A DNA stretch of 64,000 nt from Chionoecetes opilio (GCA_016584305.1 JACEEZ010003550.1:814574-878573), one strand, 5' to 3'; shown: positions 1 to 10,310, counted from the first letter of the stretch. Made by a program: numbers and translations. The notes: generated by a model not told the origin, from the letters alone.

Positions 1-323
1 TACCGCGAACTGTGGGCAGGAGAGGATCATAGCAAGCCTTCCAATCCTCTTACTTGACGTTCAGGAAACAAATTATATACTCCTGAACTCCTTCTTTCTC
101 GATGCCACAAAGAACTGCTGGAAAATAACCTCTTATTAAACAGATTCTGGCCGCTAAGGGGCTTACCACTTACCTTCGGGGCCTCGCACGCTGGACCATT
201 GACGCCCTTGCTTAAGCCCTCCCAATGGTCCTGTTGGCGTTCTTTCGCATCTATTTCCTTTTGTATCCTATTGGGCGCGTATGTGTTGAAGCCTCACTCT
301 TTGTTTTCCGGGATTTTTTTTAT
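1..323. other. Unique non-coding stretch
   Basis: Mixed-composition DNA with no long open frame, no simple repeat and no recognised RNA. It ends at the TTAA that opens the first MITE copy. Confidence 0.5.
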
Positions 324-536
324 TTAACCCCTTCTCGCCCAGATTTTTCCTTTGCTATAAAAAAAATGTATGCTGTTAGCCTTAAAATTACGAAAAGTAA
401 CTAAATATACCAAATTAGTTAGTCGACAAGGATACTAAACAGGTCATATCTATGAAATATTGCTTATAGTCACTAAAAATCGTTTAATGAAAGTCAAATT
501 ACTATGGAAATTTCGTTCTGGGCCTCAAGGGGTTAA
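324..536 (-). mobile_element. MITE with TTAA target site, copy A (piggyBac-like)
   Basis: A 213-bp non-autonomous DNA element including its TTAA at each end (324-327 and 533-536). Read on the minus strand it opens TTAACCCCTTGAGGCCCAGA and closes TCTGGGCGAGAAGGGGTTAA, so the ends are imperfect inverted repeats. Two further copies lie at 12886-13118 and 35979-36202. The internal sequence is collinear among all three, for example the shared words GACTAACTAATTTGG and AAGCAATATTT. TTAA target duplication with CCC-starting ends is known for piggyBac-type elements, so that superfamily is inferred. There is no coding capacity. Confidence 0.85.
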
Positions 537-930
537 AAGTCATGCATATTCATAAAGCTTTTCTCATGTATTCAATTTGTGCATCTATTTTGATCAGGGA
601 ATCGGTTTAAGGTGTTCATTAATACCTCATAAAGTTTGGTAAATTGAACAGATTATATTATTTAATAAATAATCACCACTGAAGGATATTTACGTGGTAG
701 GTCGTTGGTGATGGTGGTGGAGGCGAGGTTGTGTTAGGGAAAATAAGGTGGCGGTGCGTGGTAACGTTGATGTTGTAAGCCATAAGAATAACATGCATAG
801 GGTTTAAAAGAAAAATGCTCTGAAAATATATGAAAAATACCAGGAAAAAAGAAAATCGAAACCAAAAAATTTAAATAGTTATCAAAAAAAGACTAATGTA
901 TCAAAAAAATATATAAAAAGAAAAGAAAAA
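537..930. other. Unique AT-rich stretch
   Basis: AT-rich sequence with a small GTGGTGG patch near 705-725 and A-rich runs near 840-930. I see no gene or recognised element. Confidence 0.5.
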
Positions 931-935
931 AAAAG

Positions 936-1392
936 GGGCGTGACAAGAAAGAGTAAGGGTAAGGGTAGTGGGGGGGTGTTGGGGGTGGAGGGGCATGGTA
1001 GAGGCGTGACAAGTAAGGGTAAGGTTGTGGGGTGTGTTGGGGGTGGAGGGAGGGGCATGGTAGAGGCGTGACAAGTAAGGGTAAGGGTAGTGGGGGCGTG
1101 TTGGGGGTGGAGGGGCATGGTAGAGGCGTGACAAGTAAGGGTAAGGGTAGTGGGGTGGTGTTGGGGGTGGAGGGGCATGGTAGAGGCGTGACAAGTAAGG
1201 GTAAGGGTTGTGGGGTGTGTTGGGGTTGGAGGGAAAATAGGGGGAGAGGTAAGGTAGGGACGGGACAAGTAAGGGTAGGGGTAGCGGGAAGATGTTGGGG
1301 TTGAGGGAAAATAGGGGGAGGGGCATGGTAGGGACGGGACAAGTATGGGTAAGGATAGTTGGGGTGTGTTGGGGGTGCGTGGAAGGCGTGCT
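936..1392. repeat. G-rich minisatellite, units of about 60-72 bp
   Basis: About seven imperfect units share GACAAGTAAGGGTAAGGGTA followed by a GTGTTGGGGGTGGAGGG part and GGCATGGTAGAGGC. The TGACAAG words fall near 940, 1007, 1069, 1129 and 1189, with diverged GGGACAAG units near 1262 and 1335. The frames on both strands over this array are repeat translations, not genes. G-runs on the plus strand could form quadruplexes. Confidence 0.9.
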
Positions 1393-1610
1393 CTTCGGCA
1401 GGTTGGGGGCGAGGCAATTCTTCCCACGCCTCTCTTTGCTCCTTTGTTGCGTAACTTTGCCAGTCGTTTAATTACTCTTCGTGACACTTGGTGGAAAGAA
1501 AATGCTCACTGTTGCTGCTTCTTATTGCCTTATGTGTTTTTTCCGGTTCTGTACGTGTGTTCTTGCTCCTCAATTTTTTTCTCTCCTCCTCCCATGTACA
1601 CATATCTTTC

Positions 1611-2080
1611 GGGTGTCTAGTTCAAGTTTACTTTGGTCTTATTGCATTTTATTGTTGCCTGTCTTTTTCTGTATTTTTTCTGTTTTTTTATATATCCATT
1701 TAATTTTTATTTTTTATTTTTAGTCTTTTTTGATAACGTTAACTTTTTTCCCATTCTCTTAACTGCTATTTTTTCCCTGATTTTTTCCCCATTTATTTTA
1801 ATTTTTTTTTTTTTTATACATATGCATCTTTTTTCACCTTTCACAACACCAACGACTCAAACTTTAGATAAATCCATATTACAGTTTACAATCTTCTTAT
1901 TTTAGCTGCCCATTTTATTTCACCTTCTTTCCCTAGTCTAGTTCATGTTTGCTTTGGTCTTATTGTATTTTTTGTTGTTGCCTGTCCTGCCATGTCATTT
2001 TGTATTACTTGTTTTCCTTTTATTCTTGTTATATCCATTTTTCTATTGTTTTCTGTCTTGCGTTGATGTTTATTTCATTG
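1611..2080. repeat. Diverged direct repeat in T-rich DNA
   Basis: A segment near 1614-1700 (GTCTAGTTCAAGTTTACTTT, then GGTCTTATTGCATTTTATTG and TTGCCTGTC) returns near 1935-2040 as GTCTAGTTCATGTTTGCTTT, GGTCTTATTGTATTTTTTG and TTGCCTGTC. Both then reach a TATATCCATTT word. The spacing is about 320-340 bp. The whole 1393-2309 stretch is T-rich and its hydrophobic frames (Phe/Leu) are compositional. Confidence 0.7.
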
Positions 2081-2309
2081 CTTTCTTCCTTCTACTTTTT
2101 TCTTGCTATTCCTATTCTTCTTTCATCTTCCTTCTCTCGTCTATACTTTATATGTACGAATTATTTCTTCTACTTTTACATCGACACAAAACGTTAGGAA
2201 ATTTTTTATTGTAATGAACTATTATTTCCCCCCCGTTTTATTGCCCCTTTTTACCCTAAGGCGTCATTCTTGTATATTTCAATAGGTGCAAGCAGTGTTA
2301 TCCATCAAG

Positions 2310-2398
2310 AGTTATGGCGGGTTTGGGCGGGTTATGGCGGGTTTGGGCGGGTTATGGCGGGTTATGGCGGGTTTGGGAGGGTTATGGCTTTGGGCGGC
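2310..2398. repeat. 20-bp minisatellite, GTTATGGCGGGTTTGGGCGG
   Basis: About four to five copies of GTTATGGCGGGTTTGGGCGG, one lacking the middle part and the last diverged. Confidence 0.9.
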
Positions 2399-2399
2399 T

Positions 2400-2636
2400 A
2401 AATGGAGTGTACCGGATTACAGATAAGTGAAGGCTGCACCCCGGGCCACCACTATTTAGTCCTCGGGTGTATCCTCTCATCGGGCAATAGATGGTGTCTT
2501 ATCTCTATTACCTTCTCCCTCCGTGAGCCAGTACAGAGGCTTGGCTTATCCTGCAGTGTGTAGTTAGTATGAGGAAGTGGATGATACAAGTGTGAGTGGA
2601 GGACTTAGTTAGTGGAGGATTTGTGATGTATAAAAA
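2400..2636 (+). mobile_element. Probable decayed body of the LINE upstream of its C-terminal fragment
   Basis: A stretch between the minisatellite and the recognisable LINE C-terminus. It shows no long frame. I assign it to the LINE only because it leads without interruption into the in-frame remnant at 2637, so its 5' limit is a guess. Confidence 0.35.
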
Positions 2637-2763
2637 GAAATAAGGAAAAACTTGTTCACAGATAGGGTGATAAATGATTGGAATGGACTCAATAGACAGG
2701 TAACTAGTTAGTGCTTTGTCATTTGGGAGCTTGAAAAGGAGGCTAGATAAATTCATGGATGGG
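2637..2763 (+). pseudogene. Decayed LINE (non-LTR retrotransposon) polyprotein C-terminus
   Basis: Codons from 2637 read EIRKNLFTDRVINDWNGL, then NRQVTS and a stop at 2709-2711. Shifting one frame at 2710, the reading continues as SALSFGSLKRRLDKFMDG to 2763. The pattern F-T-x-R-V-x-x-x-W-N-x-L, then V-x-S-x-S-x-x-x-F, then L-K-x-R-L-D-K is typical of the extreme C-terminus of CR1/L2/Jockey-type LINE reverse transcriptase proteins downstream of the RT domain. No RT catalytic region is present, so this is a 5'-truncated, frameshifted copy. The matching LINE 3' UTR and poly-A follow at about 2764-2882. The clade is not certain. Confidence 0.8.
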
Positions 2764-2882
2764 AATGAAAGGTGGATGTAGGTAGTGTTAAGTAATAGGA
2801 ACTACCTCGTGTAGGTCTCGCGGCCTCTTGTAGCTTCCTTATTTTCTTATGTTCTTATGTTCTAAAAAAAAAAAAAAAAAAA
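2764..2882 (+). mobile_element. LINE 3' UTR and poly-A tail
   Basis: After the coding remnant comes GGAACTACCTCGTGTAGG, GGCCTCTTGTAGCTTCC and TTCTTATGTTCTTATGTTCT, followed by about 20 A. A CCTCGTGTAGG-GGCCTC-TTCTTATGTTCTTATGTTC ending is one I associate with decapod LINEs. This is from memory of such elements, not from a search. Confidence 0.7.
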
Positions 2883-3138
2883 AAGTTAGAACGCGCTAGG
2901 TAAGGAAAGCCACTAACGAGTCACTAAGGTCTCATGGCCTCTTGTAGCTTCCTTATTTTCTTATGTTCTTATATTCTAAAAAAAAAAAAATTGGAACGCA
3001 CTAGGTAAGGAAAGCCACTAAGGATTCACTAAGGTCTCATGGCCTCTTGTAGCTTCCTTATTTTCTTATGTTATTATGTTCTAAAAAAAAAAAAAGTTTA
3101 ACCGCGCTAGGTAAGGAAAGCCACTAAGGATTCACCTA
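2815..3138. repeat. Tandem triplication of the LINE 3' end plus its flank
   Basis: Three head-to-tail units carry GGCCTCTTGTAGCTTCC at about 2822, 2936 and 3041 (periods 114 and 105). Each holds the LINE tail, an A-run (about 21, 13 and 13 A) and the same flank, CGCTAGGTAAGGAAAGCCAC or a one-base variant. Because the flank is inside the unit, the amplification happened after insertion. Confidence 0.9.
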
Positions 3139-3139
3139 T

Positions 3140-3502
3140 ATGTGTGTACTCGTATTACCTGGCTTGAGCGACACATATTTAGGCTTGGGAGGTGAATTAT
3201 CTAGGCTTTTTTTACTCGCTGCTTTGCCCCATAACTCTTACATCCCTTCGATAATGAATAGTCAAATAAAGGGTCAATTCAAAGGGTATCTTAGGTCAAA
3301 GGGGTTTCTAAGTAAACGTAAAGTTGATGAGGTTGATCGCGAGGTTGATGTTTTGATATTGCACCACAGAGTCCCTAATGTTATTCTATCTAGTTTTTAC
3401 GTATCTATCAAGAGAGAATACGTCCCAGAAACCTCTTCTTCCTCTCTTCAAAGTCTTATTTGTTTTTCACCTAAAGCTATATCGGATAAAAGCAATTTCT
3501 GA
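3140..3502 (+). other. Unassigned 120-codon open frame, doubtful
   Basis: An ATG-started frame in non-repetitive DNA ending just before a GT array. No domain or family is recognised. It starts at the border of the LINE-tail triplication and has no visible splice or promoter context. The length is within what chance allows for a 64-kb window. I list it only because it is one of the few frames not made of simple repeats. Confidence 0.12.
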
Positions 3503-3516
3503 CTCTCGTAAGAACG

Positions 3517-3550
3517 TTGTGTGTGTGTGTGTGTGTGTGTGTTGTGTGTG

Positions 3551-3589
<39 letters not shown>

Positions 3590-3628
3590 GTGTGTGTTGT
3601 GTGTGTGTGTGTGTGAGTGTGTGTGTGG
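3517..3628. repeat. (GT)n microsatellite, interrupted
   Basis: About 112 bp of GT dinucleotides with four internal TTG interruptions that break the phase. Confidence 0.95.
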
Positions 3629-3669
3629 ATTTGGCAGCATTTATGTAGATGTTGGTTTCTGCATCTTCA

Positions 3670-3990
3670 GCATCTGCTTAGAGAAGAAAGGAAGGAACGA
3701 AAAGAAAAGGAAAGAGGTGAAGAGGATTGAAAGTCGTAAGAAAGAAGAGGTGTAGGAGGGTGAAAATGAAAACGATGCAGTGAAGGAGAAGAAAGAAGAG
3801 AGGAGGAGGAGGAGGAGGAGGAGGAGGAGGAGGAGAGGAAAGGAGGAGGAGGAGGAGGACAAGAGTGGGCGTGTAACTGAAAAATGTGATGTGAAGTGTA
3901 CGGAAAGGAGAGCGAGGAGAATGAAGAGGAGGAGCAAGAAGGGAGAAGAGGGAAGGGACAGGAATATGATAGAAAATAAATAGAAAAGGG
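3670..3990. repeat. Purine-rich tract with (GGA)n core
   Basis: Almost pure purine on the plus strand, with a (GGA)n run around 3800-3836 and another around 3843-3860. The Arg/Glu-rich and Ser/Leu-rich frames here are composition artefacts. Confidence 0.9.
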
Positions 3991-4111
3991 ATGAGAAAGC
4001 AGGAACGGAAAAAATCACAAAGAAATAATTAATAATCAAATAATCATACACTGAACGGACATGAAACTGAACCTAAAAGAAAAAGAAACAGCTGAAGAGG
4101 CAAAAAAAGAG

Positions 4112-4216
4112 CAGTGGAGAGAGAGAGAGAGAGACAGGAGATGAGAGAGGACGAGAGAGAGAGAAGCGAGAGGAAGAGAGAGAGAGGGGGAGAGAGAGAG
4201 GAGAGAGAGAGAGGAG
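4112..4216. repeat. (GA)n microsatellite, imperfect
   Basis: GA dinucleotide runs interrupted by AGGA and GGGG steps. Confidence 0.9.
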
Positions 4217-4302
4217 AACCAGGGGTGAAAGACACGTAACTCAAAGGAGAATACAGCCAGGAAGAAGGTAAAAGGTGGGATGGGGGGTGAAAGGGGATGG
4301 TG

Positions 4303-4324
4303 TGGTGGTGGTGGTGGTGGTGGT
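4303..4324. repeat. (GGT)n short array
   Basis: About seven GGT units in a G-rich context. Confidence 0.85.
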
Positions 4325-4395
4325 TATAAGGAGAGATTGGTGATGGTGAAGAACAGAGAAATGAGGAGCACGTATTATAAGTCTCAGGGGGATGG

Positions 4396-4636
4396 TGAGG
4401 GGAATTTGAGGTTCAGGGCATGAAATAGAGCAGTAGTAGTTAGGAGTAAGGAGATTGTTAGGTAGGTATAGTAGGTGCAGGAAGTGCAGTATGGGAAGGT
4501 TAGGGTTAGTTAGAAGGAAGTTTTTCTTGGTATTTGAGGTTCAGGGGTGAAATTGGGTGTTAGAAGTTAGAAAGATGTCAGGAAGTGCAAGTTGGGAAGG
4601 TTAGGTTAGTTAGGAATGAATTTTTTTCTACTTCTT
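4396..4636. repeat. Diverged direct repeat, spacing about 100-135 bp
   Basis: TTTGAGGTTCAGGG-TGAAAT near 4405 returns near 4537, and AGGAAGTGCA-TGGGAAGGTTAGG near 4480 returns near 4579. Both halves end in TTAGTTAG-AAG/AATG plus a T-run. The copies are clearly diverged and carry different indels. Confidence 0.65.
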
Positions 4637-4975
4637 GAATGGTCGTAAGGGATGAAAGGCCGTTGTTAAGTAGGGTAAAAATGAACACTACTTTTTTTTC
4701 CCATCCTTCACTTATGTCTGGAGGGACTTTTGTGACGTCCCCATTCTACTCTCTCTACAACTTCGTGTCCGCCCCCTCTCTTTTTTTTCTCCGTAACGAA
4801 TTGATAGAAAAGTTTTCGAGAGAAGAGAGGAAGAGAGGACGACGATTTCCCCTGAGAGACCAAAATTTTTAAGAGCAGAAGATAGATCATGAGAAGAAGA
4901 GATCAAAAGAGATAGAGAATTGTGGGCAAGAGACACGATGTGAGTTAAAATTGAGTGGAGAAGTGTGTCAAGGGT
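4637..4975. other. Non-repetitive stretch, nothing recognised
   Basis: Mixed sequence with a short purine run at about 4808-4925. The overlapping 60-77-codon frames on both strands show no family resemblance. Confidence 0.4.
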
Positions 4976-5510
4976 ATCGAGCTCCTCCTCCTTTTCTCCT
5001 CCTCCTCTCTCTCCTCCTACTCCTCCTCCTCCTCTCCTCCTCCTCCTCTCCTTCCTCCTCACTCTTTCCTCTCTCTTCCTTCTTTCTCTTTCTCTTCTTA
5101 TTTTGCTCCTCTTCGTTTCACCCTCCCCCCCCTTCCCCCCTTCTTTTCCTCCCTCTCCTCTCCTCTTCTACTCCTCTAACCTCCTCTCCTTTCTTCTCTT
5201 TCCTTTTTCCCCCCTCCCTTCTTTCCCTCCTTCCCCATCTATAATCCTTTTTCCTCCTTCCTTCCTTTATTTTTGTCTCTGATTTTTAGCTCTAACAACT
5301 CTTATGTCTTGCTTTCGGTTTCGCTTATGTTAGTTTTTTTTCGTTTCCTCCCATTTCTCTTTTGTTTTTTACTTCTCCTTTCTCTTTCAGTCCCCTCTCA
5401 TCCTTTCGCTTCTTTCACTTCCCTCATTTACCCCAATTTTTGTCACTTATCTCAGTTCCTTCTATCTTCTTCTCCTCTTTCTTATTTTTCTCTCTCCTCT
5501 TTGCTCTCCT
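4976..5510. repeat. Pyrimidine-rich tract with (CTC)n
   Basis: Over 500 bp of nearly continuous C and T on the plus strand, densest in CTC/CCT triplets at 4980-5060. The poly-Ser, poly-Leu and poly-Pro frames are compositional. Confidence 0.9.
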
Positions 5511-5512
5511 CG

Positions 5513-5556
5513 TCCCCCCCCCCCCCCCCCCTCCCCCCCCGCCCCCCCCCCCCCCT
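5513..5556. repeat. Poly-C tract
   Basis: Three nearly adjacent C-runs separated only by a single T and a single G. It could form an i-motif, with a G-quadruplex on the other strand. Exact run lengths are unreliable in assemblies. Confidence 0.9.
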
Positions 5557-5609
5557 CCTTTCCTCCATTCCCTACTCTCTCACCTTCCCTCGCTCTCTAT
5601 GCTTCTAAA

Positions 5610-5712
5610 CACCACGCATCACCACTCAACCACCACCCACCACCAACCATCACCACCCCTACCACCACCACCACCACCACACCACCACACCACCACCCAC
5701 CACCACTACTGT
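5610..5712. repeat. (CAC/CCA)n imperfect array
   Basis: ACC/CAC triplets with small variations (CACCACCCACC and similar). Translations give His, Pro or Thr runs. Confidence 0.85.
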
Positions 5713-5750
5713 CACCCGCCCTCTCAGCAGAAGAGGAGAGATTTTGGGTC

Positions 5751-5804
5751 ACGAGAGAGAGGAGAGAGAGGAGGAGAGGAAGGAGAGAGATAGAGAGAGA
5801 GAGG

Positions 5805-5857
<53 letters not shown>

Positions 5858-5860
5858 GTA
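5751..5860. repeat. (GA)n microsatellite, imperfect
   Basis: GAGA runs interrupted by GGA steps over about 110 bp. Confidence 0.9.
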
Positions 5861-5936
5861 CTTGAGAGGAGATAATTAAAATAACTGAAGCGGAATGTGA
5901 TGCAAAATTCACGCTTCTAAGACCAAGTTCACCACA

Positions 5937-5939
<3 letters not shown>

Positions 5940-5974
<35 letters not shown>
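5940..5974. repeat. Poly-A run of about 35
   Basis: A continuous A-run. It may be a retroposon tail, but no recognisable element precedes it and I see no target-site duplication. Confidence 0.85.
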
Positions 5975-5976
<2 letters not shown>

Positions 5977-6454
5977 TTAAACATGGAGAACCGATATTCA
6001 AGCTGCAAAAAATACACAAGAAAAAAATATATGGAGACGTAGATTTCCACACCAATGGACATATTGTCATTTTCTGTCCGAATCCATTTTTTTTTTTTTT
6101 TTAGGTGGGTTAGGTTTTGGGTTTTTTAGACAAGGTTTGGGGTTGAGGAATCGGCTTCACCGGCAGAAGATCATGTGGGTTTTGGACATTGAGGACTCAG
6201 AAGAACTTATATTATTCTCCATTGTATTCTCTTTATCTTATTCTCTTCATATTCTTCTCTTGCAGGTGGAAATTAGAAAGGGGGAGAGATGTTGGGGTAC
6301 AAGAACTTCCCTGTGGTGGGGGAGAAAGTTAGAGGATGATATAAGGGAGAACTTACGAGTAGCTCAGGGGTGAATATTTGGAATTCGTGTTGGGGATGGC
6401 GAGGTGGAGATTAGTGGTTGGAATAGTTTGTGGAGATACAGCTTCCCTTACAAG
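5975..6454. other. Non-repetitive stretch, nothing recognised
   Basis: Contains a T17 run near 6087-6103 and a 78-codon frame (6137-6373) without recognisable domains. No gene is supported. Confidence 0.4.
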
Positions 6455-6880
6455 GTGGAAGGGAGAGGTGGATCGTGGAAGGCTGAGGTTGGTGGTGGGT
6501 GGATGGTGGGAGGCTGAGGCTGGGGGTGGATCGTGGAAGGCTGAGGTTGGGGTGGGTGGATGGTGGGAGGGTGAGGTGGGGGGTTGGATGGTGAGAGGCT
6601 GAGGTTGGGGGTGGATCGTGGAAGGCTGAGGTTGGTGGTGGGTGGGTGGATGGTGGGAGGCTGAGGTTGGGGGTGGGTGGATGGTGGGAGGCTGAGGTTA
6701 GGGGTGGGTGGATTGTGGAAGGCTGAGGTTGGGGGTGGGTGGATCGTGGAAGGCTGAGGTTGGGGTGGGTGTGGATGGTGGGAGGCTGAGGTTGGGGATG
6801 GGTGGATCGTGGGAGACTGAGGTGAGGGGTGGATCATGGAAGGCTGAAGTTGGGGTGGATCATAGGGGGCTGAGGTGGAG
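6455..6880. repeat. G-rich minisatellite, about 30-bp unit
   Basis: A dozen or more imperfect units built from GGTGGATSGTGGRAGGCTGA followed by GGTTGGGGGTGGG. Unit length varies through loss or gain of GGTG. The His/Pro/Thr-rich minus-strand frame and the Gly-rich plus-strand frames are repeat translations. Confidence 0.92.
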
Positions 6881-7322
6881 GGATCACGACACTCTTGTAT
6901 TGATCCGCGAAGAACATCAGTGGATCAATAAAGAACATGTGGAGGAGGCTGAAGCGGGACTTTTAATTTTGTAACCGAGTGGCAGTAAGAAAATGTTGTG
7001 ATGTTAAAATATTTGTGTTTTAGCAGCAGCGGGAGTGCCCTTTGGATAAATTAGATAAAAATAGAAAAGCACGGAGTATGTCAGTAGCAACAACATTTGG
7101 GTGACAGAAAGCGACACCATTAACCTTTACTCGAAAATTTAGTGAGAAAGAGAAACAGAGAGACAGAGAGACAGAGACAGAAAATTAACATCACACTTGC
7201 TACGTTTCCTCTTTCAGGGAAGCACTTATACACCTGCCTCATCACCTTCTCGTCTCTTTTCATCCCTCTCATCCGCTCACACTCATCCAGCAGTCGTGAT
7301 CGTGGGTTAGGACAACATGGCA
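6881..7322. other. Non-repetitive stretch, nothing recognised
   Basis: Includes a short GA/CA-rich patch at 7142-7185. Open frames of 79-97 codons on both strands overlap each other and run into the next minisatellite. None is recognisable. Confidence 0.4.
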
Positions 7323-7328
7323 ACACAT

Positions 7329-7660
7329 CATCCACGAGTAGGACTTTTCTCACCCACAAGTATTTTTTTCATCCACGAGTATATTTCTCACTCACGAGTA
7401 TTTTTCTCACCCACGCATTTTTTCTCACCCACTAGTAGTATTTTTCTCACCCACTAGTAGTATTTTTCTCACCCACTAGTAGTATTTTTCTCACCCACTA
7501 GTAGTATTTTTCTCACCCACTAGTAGTATTTTTCTCACCCACTCGTAGTATTTTTCTCTCCGACGAGTATTTTTCTCACCCACTAGTAGTATTTTTCTCA
7601 CCCACTAGTAGTATTTTTCTCACCCACTAGTAGTATTTTTCTCACCCACGACTATTTTTC
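7329..7660. repeat. 22-bp minisatellite
   Basis: Near-identical units of TTCTCACCCACTAGTAGTAT plus TT, about ten of them. The array is flanked on the left by shorter diverged units (CCACGAGTATTTTTCTCA). The central units are almost perfect, which suggests recent amplification. Confidence 0.95.
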
Positions 7661-8204
7661 TTCATGCCTTTAGACTCGGGTGGACAAAAAGTAATCCAGT
7701 CCCTTTATAATGACAGTCCAGTGAACGAGGTGGAGGTGGAGGAAGGTGGCGGAGCTGCAACTAATATCCACTCATTTCAGAATCAATATTTGGCTGGTCC
7801 TCTGCCTCGTATTTCTGACGCAACGGGTCTTAATCACACTCAGTCTTTCCACTTCCCTCACGCTCATTCCCTGCCTTCCCTCACTCCCCTCTACACACAC
7901 TCCCCTGATTCCTTCCCCTCACTCTGGTAACCTGTATCCCTCTCACTATGTCCTTCATTTCCTCACTCTTTCCCCTCATGTCCTCGTCAGTCCCTCGCTC
8001 TCCTCCCTGTCCCCTCGTCAACACACCAGCAGGAAAAGTATGGGATGTCAATGTTGTCAGATGTGTTTTTTTCTGTAATCGCTGGACGTTCTACCTGTTT
8101 TCAAGGCTGCACCAATATGGCTTTAATCTGGATGGATGTTGAAAGTATTAAAAGGGACCAAAAGTTACTGATAGAGATACATTAAAAACAGAAGGACCTT
8201 TATA
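7661..8204. other. Non-repetitive stretch, nothing recognised
   Basis: Holds overlapping frames of 64-110 codons with pyrimidine-rich composition. I see no domain, splice context or RNA. Confidence 0.4.
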
Positions 8205-8468
8205 TGTGTTGTTGTTGTCACTATAGATGTTGTTTATAGATGTTTTTGTCACTATAGATGTTGTTTGTAGATGTTTTTGTCACTATAGTTGTTGTTTATA
8301 AATGTTATTGTCACTATAGATGTTGTTTGTAGATGCTTTTGTCACTATAGATGTTGTTTATAGGTGTTTTTGTCACTATAGATGTTGTTTATAGTTGTTT
8401 TGTCACTATAGATGTTGTTTATAAATGTTATTGTCACTATAGATGTTGTTTATAGGTGTTCTTGTGAC
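8205..8468. repeat. 31-bp minisatellite
   Basis: About eight units, spaced 31 bp where intact, begin GTCACTATAGATGTTGTTTA and then TAGATGTTTTT. Variants have TAAATGTTATT in the second half, and variant and standard units alternate. Confidence 0.93.
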
Positions 8469-9205
8469 ATAATAGTAATTAAAATGGTGAAGATAGGATC
8501 ATAAAGGAAATTAAAAAGAGAACGAGTAGTCATATGTAGATACGTTCTTACTTTAGATTAGCTTGTATTTATATGATTTACTTAAACATCTCTGCGTGTG
8601 CTCTCCAAGTGCGTATCTAATTCTAAAGTAAAGGTGACGTCGTCTGGTGTGCGTGTGAGGGAGATGAGCGTGAAAGGTTACACCCAATTGCCTGGATTAA
8701 GTTTATTTCGGAAGCTTTTCAACGTTTATTTCTTGCCACACAGGACCACCAAGCACCTTTACCTGCCTGCTGTTCTTCCCTCAGTACCCACAGCCACCCT
8801 CCCCTCACTTCTCATGCGCCTCCCTCACTTCCCTCAATGACTACCCTTCCTAACTCTTTAATCTTCCTCTCTCAACACACACTCTGTCTCTTCCTCTTCC
8901 CCTTTGCATGTTACTCCTCCTCTTCCTTCTTACCTGTCCATCGACATACCTTTCTCTCCTTCACTCCTCCTCTTACTACTCATTGCTTTCTCATCCACCT
9001 CGTAACTCTTCTTCTTACTCTCCTTCCCTCTTACTTCTCCTCTTGCCCTTCAACATTACCTTAGCTTTCCCTCTACCTTTCCTCTCTGCCTTTCCCTCTA
9101 CCTCCTTGCCTTAACGTGGCTTTGATAAAATGTTGAGAAAAAAAGTAGCTACGTATATATGTGTACTTCAAAGAGGGAAAAGTACACATGAAGGGTGAAA
9201 ATATC
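8469..9205. other. Non-repetitive stretch with a pyrimidine-rich middle
   Basis: Unique DNA, CT-rich from about 8830 to 9110. The frames here are Leu/Ser-rich because of composition. No gene is recognised. Confidence 0.4.
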
Positions 9206-9207
9206 GG

Positions 9208-9218
9208 AGGATGTGAAC

Positions 9219-9251
<33 letters not shown>

Positions 9252-9375
9252 AGAGAGAGAAGGAAGAGAAGAGATGAGAGAGAGAGAGGAGAGGGAGAGA
9301 GAGAGAGAGAGAGATGAGAGAGAGAGGACGGAGAGAGAGAGAGAGAGATGAAGAGAGCGAGAGAGAGAGAGAGTG
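9208..9375. repeat. (GA)n microsatellite, imperfect
   Basis: GA runs with GGA, GATGA and GAAGA interruptions over about 165 bp. Confidence 0.92.
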
Positions 9376-10035
9376 TAGACTGTCATGTGAGATGTTTTGT
9401 GTATATTTGATACGGTGAGTGTATGTGGTAGAGATAAGAGAGAGGAAAAATCGAACAGGAAAAAAAACATGCTGACAGAACCAAATTCAGACACCGAGAC
9501 AGACACAATAAAATAAAAAGGAAGGTCCGAAGGGTCCACTAACCCCCCCAAAAAAAAATCACCCAAAAAAGTGTAATTGGATAAACTGATAGAAGACACA
9601 AGCTTGACTCCCTCTTCTGTATACAAAGTCCGCTCGCTTCCCCCCCACCCGTCAAGCCTAGGAAGCAATCACGGCTTGATGATGATCTCCAAGCATTGAT
9701 CACCAGTCACTCAGAGGCAATGTGACGAAGTTCCCCGGGCCTTGATTCCACCAAGACACGCCGCTCAAGTGCGCTTGAAAAACTATTGGGACTTGACGAT
9801 CGGAGCATCTGGTGAGCATAAAGGGCGACGAGTGACAAGTAAACAAATTAGGATCGTGTCTCTTATAGAAAACGTGGATATTAATGACGGTGGATTAATG
9901 GGCGTTTGTTTGTAGCAGAGACTGGTTTTGAGGTTAGAATTTAGGTCTTCGTTATGCGGTCAAGGGGAAAGGGAGGGATGGAGAATAAGAGGAAAATAAC
10001 AAGAAACATGATTGCCTGATATTGTAAACTCTAGA
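9376..10035. other. Unique stretch, nothing recognised
   Basis: Mixed composition. The 9655-9850 part is relatively GC-balanced and free of simple repeats, so it is a candidate for conserved non-coding DNA, but nothing in it identifies a function. Confidence 0.35.
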
Positions 10036-10039
10036 GAAA

Positions 10040-10310
10040 ACAACTAACCCACTCCAACCCACCTACACTTTAACCCACCTCCCCCAACATTAACCCCCTC
10101 TTGCACCCCCAACTAGGAACCTCCCCAGACCCCCTCCAACCCACCAAGATTTAACCCACCTCCCCCAACATTAACCCCCCTACTGTTCTCCCCGACTAGG
10201 AACCTCCCCAGACCCCCTCCAACCCACCAAGACTCAACCCACCTCCCCTACATTAACCCCTTCTGCCCCCTCCACTTGGAACCTCCCCAGACCCCCTCCT
10301 ACCCGCCATA
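10040..10310. repeat. C-rich minisatellite, about 80-bp unit
   Basis: Just over three units share AACCTCCCCAGACCCCCTCC, AACCCACCAAGA, AACCCACCTCCCC and ACATTAACCCC. AGGAACCTCCCC-type words recur near 10116, 10198 and 10276. Confidence 0.9.
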
